Below, in pieces: positions 61,627-64,000 of a DNA stretch of 64,000 nucleotides; position 1 is the stretch's first letter; the number at the start of each line of letters is the position of its first letter. The notes under the pieces were generated by a model, which saw only the letters and a program-made list of their open reading frames with translations, searched no databases and was not told where the DNA came from. The translations under genes and the position numbers were made by a program. Origin of the DNA: a bacterium (Candidatus Blackallbacteria) CG13_big_fil_rev_8_21_14_2_50_49_14 (lineage in GTDB: Bacteria; Cyanobacteriota; Sericytochromatia; UBA7694); the NCBI GenBank assembly GCA_002783405.1, contig PFGG01000065.1:1-64000 (forward strand), given 5' to 3'.

Positions 61627-62121
61627 CTATTTCTTTTCGGTGGCGAAACTTCCAGCCACACCACCTATCAAACCAGCAACCGCTCCAACCGCAGCGCCTG
61701 TGCCTGCGCCATTCAGACTGCGACCAATGCCACCCAATACGGCAGCACCTGTAGCCGCTCCGGTAATCGCGCCAATTACGGCACCTTTCCAGGGGCTATC
61801 GGTCATTTGAGAAGCCACAGCACCTGCCACGGCACCGGTTAATCCACCAATAGCTGCCCCACCACCAGCCAAATACATAGATAAGGTCTTTTCAATGCCA
61901 TGTGCAGCGCCCATATACAGCAAACCAGGAACAGCAACAGCTCCAGCCGCTGTTAAACCGCCCCGAAGCGCTCCATTGAGCGCACTTTTCTTCACTTCAA
62001 CAGAATCACCCTGAATTTCAGATACTGGTTTTTCGGCCACTGGGGCTTTGGCTGCGGGAGGGGCAGATGGGGCTTGGGGGGTGATAAGCTGAGGATTGCT
62101 TTGAATAGAGGTGATGCTCAT
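61627..62121 (-). CDS. Glycine-zipper protein with disordered N-terminus
   Basis: A 164-residue protein. Residues 1-50 are Pro/Ala/Gln-rich and probably disordered. Residues 50-160 are Gly/Ala-rich with repeated G-x3-G steps, such as GAAIGGLTGAVAGAVAS and GAGTGAAVGAVAGLIGGVAG. Such zippers pack in membranes or form pores. There is no Sec signal, so it must reach a membrane by another route or act inside. Possible roles include a pore-forming effector or a membrane scaffold; I cannot choose. The ATG at 62121 has AGGAG upstream. Confidence 0.6.
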   Translation of the reverse strand: MSITSIQSNPQLITPQAPSAPPAAKAPVAEKPVSEIQGDSVEVKKSALNGALRGGLTAAGAVAVPGLLYMGAAHGIEKTLSMYLAGGGAAIGGLTGAVAGAVASQMTDSPWKGAVIGAITGAATGAAVLGGIGRSLNGAGTGAAVGAVAGLIGGVAGSFATEKK

Positions 62122-62376
62122 GGGGGTCTACTCCTGGATGCTTTTCTTTTGGATAATTTGATTATCTCAGATAAACGATTATTCGTGATTATCTTCAGAT
62201 TAAATCAAATTGAATTTTCAGCTAACTCTTTCAGCCCAAAACTCCCTTATTCTAAACAGATCTTGTCAAGAAAGATTTTCTATGTAAGAATTTTTTACTT
62301 ATAACTTTCACCCCTGAAAAAAAGAGTTGGCGCCTCCTCGCCAATTTACAAAGCAAAAAAGAGGTTTTGTGCTGAA
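62122..62376. promoter_or_regulatory. Divergent A+T-rich intergenic region
   Basis: About 255 bp between the glycine-zipper gene and the surface lipoprotein. It is A+T-rich near 62140-62310 and must hold both promoters. I see no further gene or strong motif. Confidence 0.35.
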
Positions 62377-64000
62377 ATGAAAAAGAAATTCTATGCCCCA
62401 CTCAGTGTTACCCTGGCTGGTCTTTCCCTGAGTCTGCTAATAGGTTGCCAGGCCACTACTCCGGCAAATTTACAAGCCAAACCGACCACAGCCTCAAACT
62501 CAGGCAATACGGCGAATCCAACTTCAGGTAAAAACAGCACTTTGCCTACAACAGAAACAGGCGAGCTGCCCAGCACCGAAACAGGTGAGCTGACCGACAC
62601 AGAAACAGGCGAACTGCCCAGTACCGATACGGGTGAATTGCCGAGTACAGATTCAGGCAATAGCGGCAATTCCAGCTCCGGTTCAAATACAACAAATACT
62701 AACAATCCCCCTTCAAATTCAGGCACTCTCGCCGATCTGGGCTTTGCAGTGAAAGTCAACGGATTTGGCTTTGCCAATGGCGATACCGACAAATATGACC
62801 CCGCCAATCCCGCTACAGCCTATCTCACGCTCAGCAGCATGCAAAAAATGTTCGGCGACGATAAGGTCTGCACAGGAACCACCTCTGGCAGCAATTGCGT
62901 ACCCACCCCTGCCGCAAAAAAATGGCAAGATCAAATCAATACAGGCATGAACGGCGGTCAATGCGAAGGCATGGCGGTTTTCTCTTTGGCTTTGTTCAAA
63001 GGCATTGAATCGATTAACCCGCTTGAAGCAGGCAAAACAAAAACCTTTGATCTCAGCTATAACAGCGCAGTAAAAGAAAAAATTGGTTATTATTTCGCCT
63101 ATCAATATACCCAGGAAGTCGCCAAGGCCACCATCAAGGGGACCCCTGTCGAAATTATTGAAAAACTCAAACCCTATCTCAGCAATCAGCAGAAAGATCC
63201 AGTCACCCTGGGATTTTATGCGCCTGATGGCAAGGGGGGACATGCCACCACCCCCTATGCCATTGTGGATAAGGGAAATGGCATTCAACATATTCTGATG
63301 TATGACAATAACTGGCCAGGTCAGGAACGCTATATTGAAGTAGATACCCAAGCCAATACCTGGATTTACAATTTTGGTGCCACCAACCCCACTGAAAAAG
63401 CAGACGCCTGGAAAGGGGATGCCGAATCCAAAACGCTCGAATTCACCTTGCTCTCAGCGCGCCTTTCAAAAGCCACCTGCCCCTATTGTGATCAGCCTGA
63501 AGCCGTCGAAGAGAAATCCAAACAGATTTTCCTCAACGCAGGCAATTCCGGCAATGCCCATATCAAAATTGTGGATAAAAATGACCCCAGTAAATTTATC
63601 GGCTGGGATGAAAAAACGCAGCGCTGGGTCAATAATCTACCCGGTGCCAGCTTTAAATACGATAAATCCGTGCTGAAGTCAGGAGATAGGCCCTCAGCTC
63701 CCGTGATTCAGGTGCCCACAGGAAAAGCTTTTGAGATCAAAGTTTCAGGCAAAGACCTCAAGCAGGCAGAAAATGTCGGGGTGTCTATTTTTGGCCAGGG
63801 CAAATCCATGAAAATCGACAAAATTGACCTCGACCCCGATCAAGAAGACACGCTCACTTTGCCAGCGGATGGTGACAGTATGAAATACAAACCCGGCAAT
63901 TCACCGGATAAAGAATCGCCCGTCTTCAGCTATGGTTTTGACAATCCCAATGGCAAAGACTATGAGTTTGAAGTCCAAAATCTGGATGCAGACAATGACG
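62377..64000 (+). CDS. Surface lipoprotein with papain-like Cys/His/Asn set, 3' end outside window
   Basis: The visible 541 residues start with a lipoprotein signal, lipobox LIGC at Cys 24. A linker of about 90 residues contains the 8-residue repeat TETGELPS. The domain of about 100-330 has GGQCEGMAVFSLALF (Cys 196), GKGGHATTPYAIVDKG (His 289) and LMYDNNWPGQ (Asn 311/312). That is the order and spacing of a papain-like or transglutaminase-type catalytic set. A CPYCDQ pair follows at about 367-370, then beta-rich segments. The stop lies beyond base 64000. It could be a peptidase or transpeptidase at the cell surface; this is inference from the motifs. Confidence 0.7.
   Translation, partial: MKKKFYAPLSVTLAGLSLSLLIGCQATTPANLQAKPTTASNSGNTANPTSGKNSTLPTTETGELPSTETGELTDTETGELPSTDTGELPSTDSGNSGNSSSGSNTTNTNNPPSNSGTLADLGFAVKVNGFGFANGDTDKYDPANPATAYLTLSSMQKMFGDDKVCTGTTSGSNCVPTPAAKKWQDQINTGMNGGQCEGMAVFSLALFKGIESINPLEAGKTKTFDLSYNSAVKEKIGYYFAYQYTQEVAKATIKGTPVEIIEKLKPYLSNQQKDPVTLGFYAPDGKGGHATTPYAIVDKGNGIQHILMYDNNWPGQERYIEVDTQANTWIYNFGATNPTEKADAWKGDAESKTLEFTLLSARLSKATCPYCDQPEAVEEKSKQIFLNAGNSGNAHIKIVDKNDPSKFIGWDEKTQRWVNNLPGASFKYDKSVLKSGDRPSAPVIQVPTGKAFEIKVSGKDLKQAENVGVSIFGQGKSMKIDKIDLDPDQEDTLTLPADGDSMKYKPGNSPDKESPVFSYGFDNPNGKDYEFEVQNLDADND
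62551..62658 (+). repeat. In-frame 24 bp repeat encoding TETGELPS units
   Basis: Four and a half degenerate copies of an 8-codon unit (residues 59-94) in the stalk of the surface lipoprotein, each varying at Thr/Ser, Asp/Glu and Pro/Thr positions. Repeat number could change by recombination. Confidence 0.85.

Overview
The window reads as a stretch of a mid-G+C bacterial chromosome with dense, mostly intact genes and no insertion sequence, phage, CRISPR array, rRNA or tRNA gene that I can see. Many lipoproteins with a clear lipobox, a type IV pilus retraction system, flagellar-type export and ring proteins (FliI, FliH-like, FliF-like), FliW/CsrA, a CheW and a membrane Fe-S oxidoreductase next to fatty-acid-oxidation genes point to a motile, diderm, respiring heterotroph. 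My guess is a deep non-photosynthetic lineage near Cyanobacteria (Sericytochromatia / 'Blackallbacteria' type). That is inference from the gene mix, not a placement.

Layout. 1-5.9 kb (minus): a CorC/HlyC-type membrane protein cut by the window edge, fliI, a very long fliH-like gene, an AMMECR1 protein, a 55-residue gene and a 4Fe-4S ferredoxin, with a perfect CRP-type palindrome between the last two. 6-9.3 kb: a polyprenyl-synthase-like enzyme and a convergent membrane Fe-S reductase of the FadF / ETF:menaquinone oxidoreductase type. 9.5-11.6 kb: cheW, an FkbM methyltransferase and a HEAT-repeat protein, overlapping end to start. 11.7-16 kb: a 12-copy CAATC microsatellite, a promoter, a 1002-residue lipoprotein and a beta-propeller-like gene. 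From the lipoprotein's Pro/Thr linker onward the DNA turns visibly A+T-rich, as in a swapped toxin/immunity cassette. 16-20.5 kb: a serine hydrolase, a FUSC-type membrane protein, an aspartate aminotransferase, a GyrI-like protein and small proteins.

20.6-28.4 kb is the regulatory and motility core: a GATC repeat array, a CRP-family regulator overlapping serS, two PilT-type ATPases, a FliF-like protein reduced to its third ring-building domain, fliW-csrA and two small envelope proteins. 28.4-35.8 kb: a giant HEAT-repeat protein, an M48 peptidase, guaB, a lipoprotein, a J-domain/TPR protein and an acyl-CoA dehydrogenase. 35.9-43.4 kb: an unknown plus-strand gene whose 3' end overlaps ybaK antisense, and a six-gene minus operon lysS / oligopeptide-binding protein / membrane protein / S51-like peptidase / ATP-grasp ligase / ybaK. 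43.6-52.6 kb: small lipoproteins, a DUF420 protein, a second acyl-CoA dehydrogenase, a large exported protein, a 2OG-Fe(II) oxygenase-like protein, a U32 peptidase and a MarR-GNAT fusion with palindromic operator.

52.7-60.0 kb is a five-gene biosynthetic operon: alcohol dehydrogenase, asparagine synthetase, methyltransferase, phytanoyl-CoA-dioxygenase-like protein, and an NRPS-like adenylation/carrier/reductase enzyme. Each gene overlaps the next or lies within 3 bp of it, suggesting a small amino-acid-derived aldehyde or alcohol. 60.2-64 kb: a PQQ-type beta-propeller protein, a glycine-zipper protein and a surface lipoprotein with a papain-like Cys/His/Asn set, cut by the window end.

The strongest candidates for an undescribed system are the reductase-type biosynthetic operon, the microsatellite-headed lipoprotein cassette, and the LysRS-headed ligase/peptidase operon.
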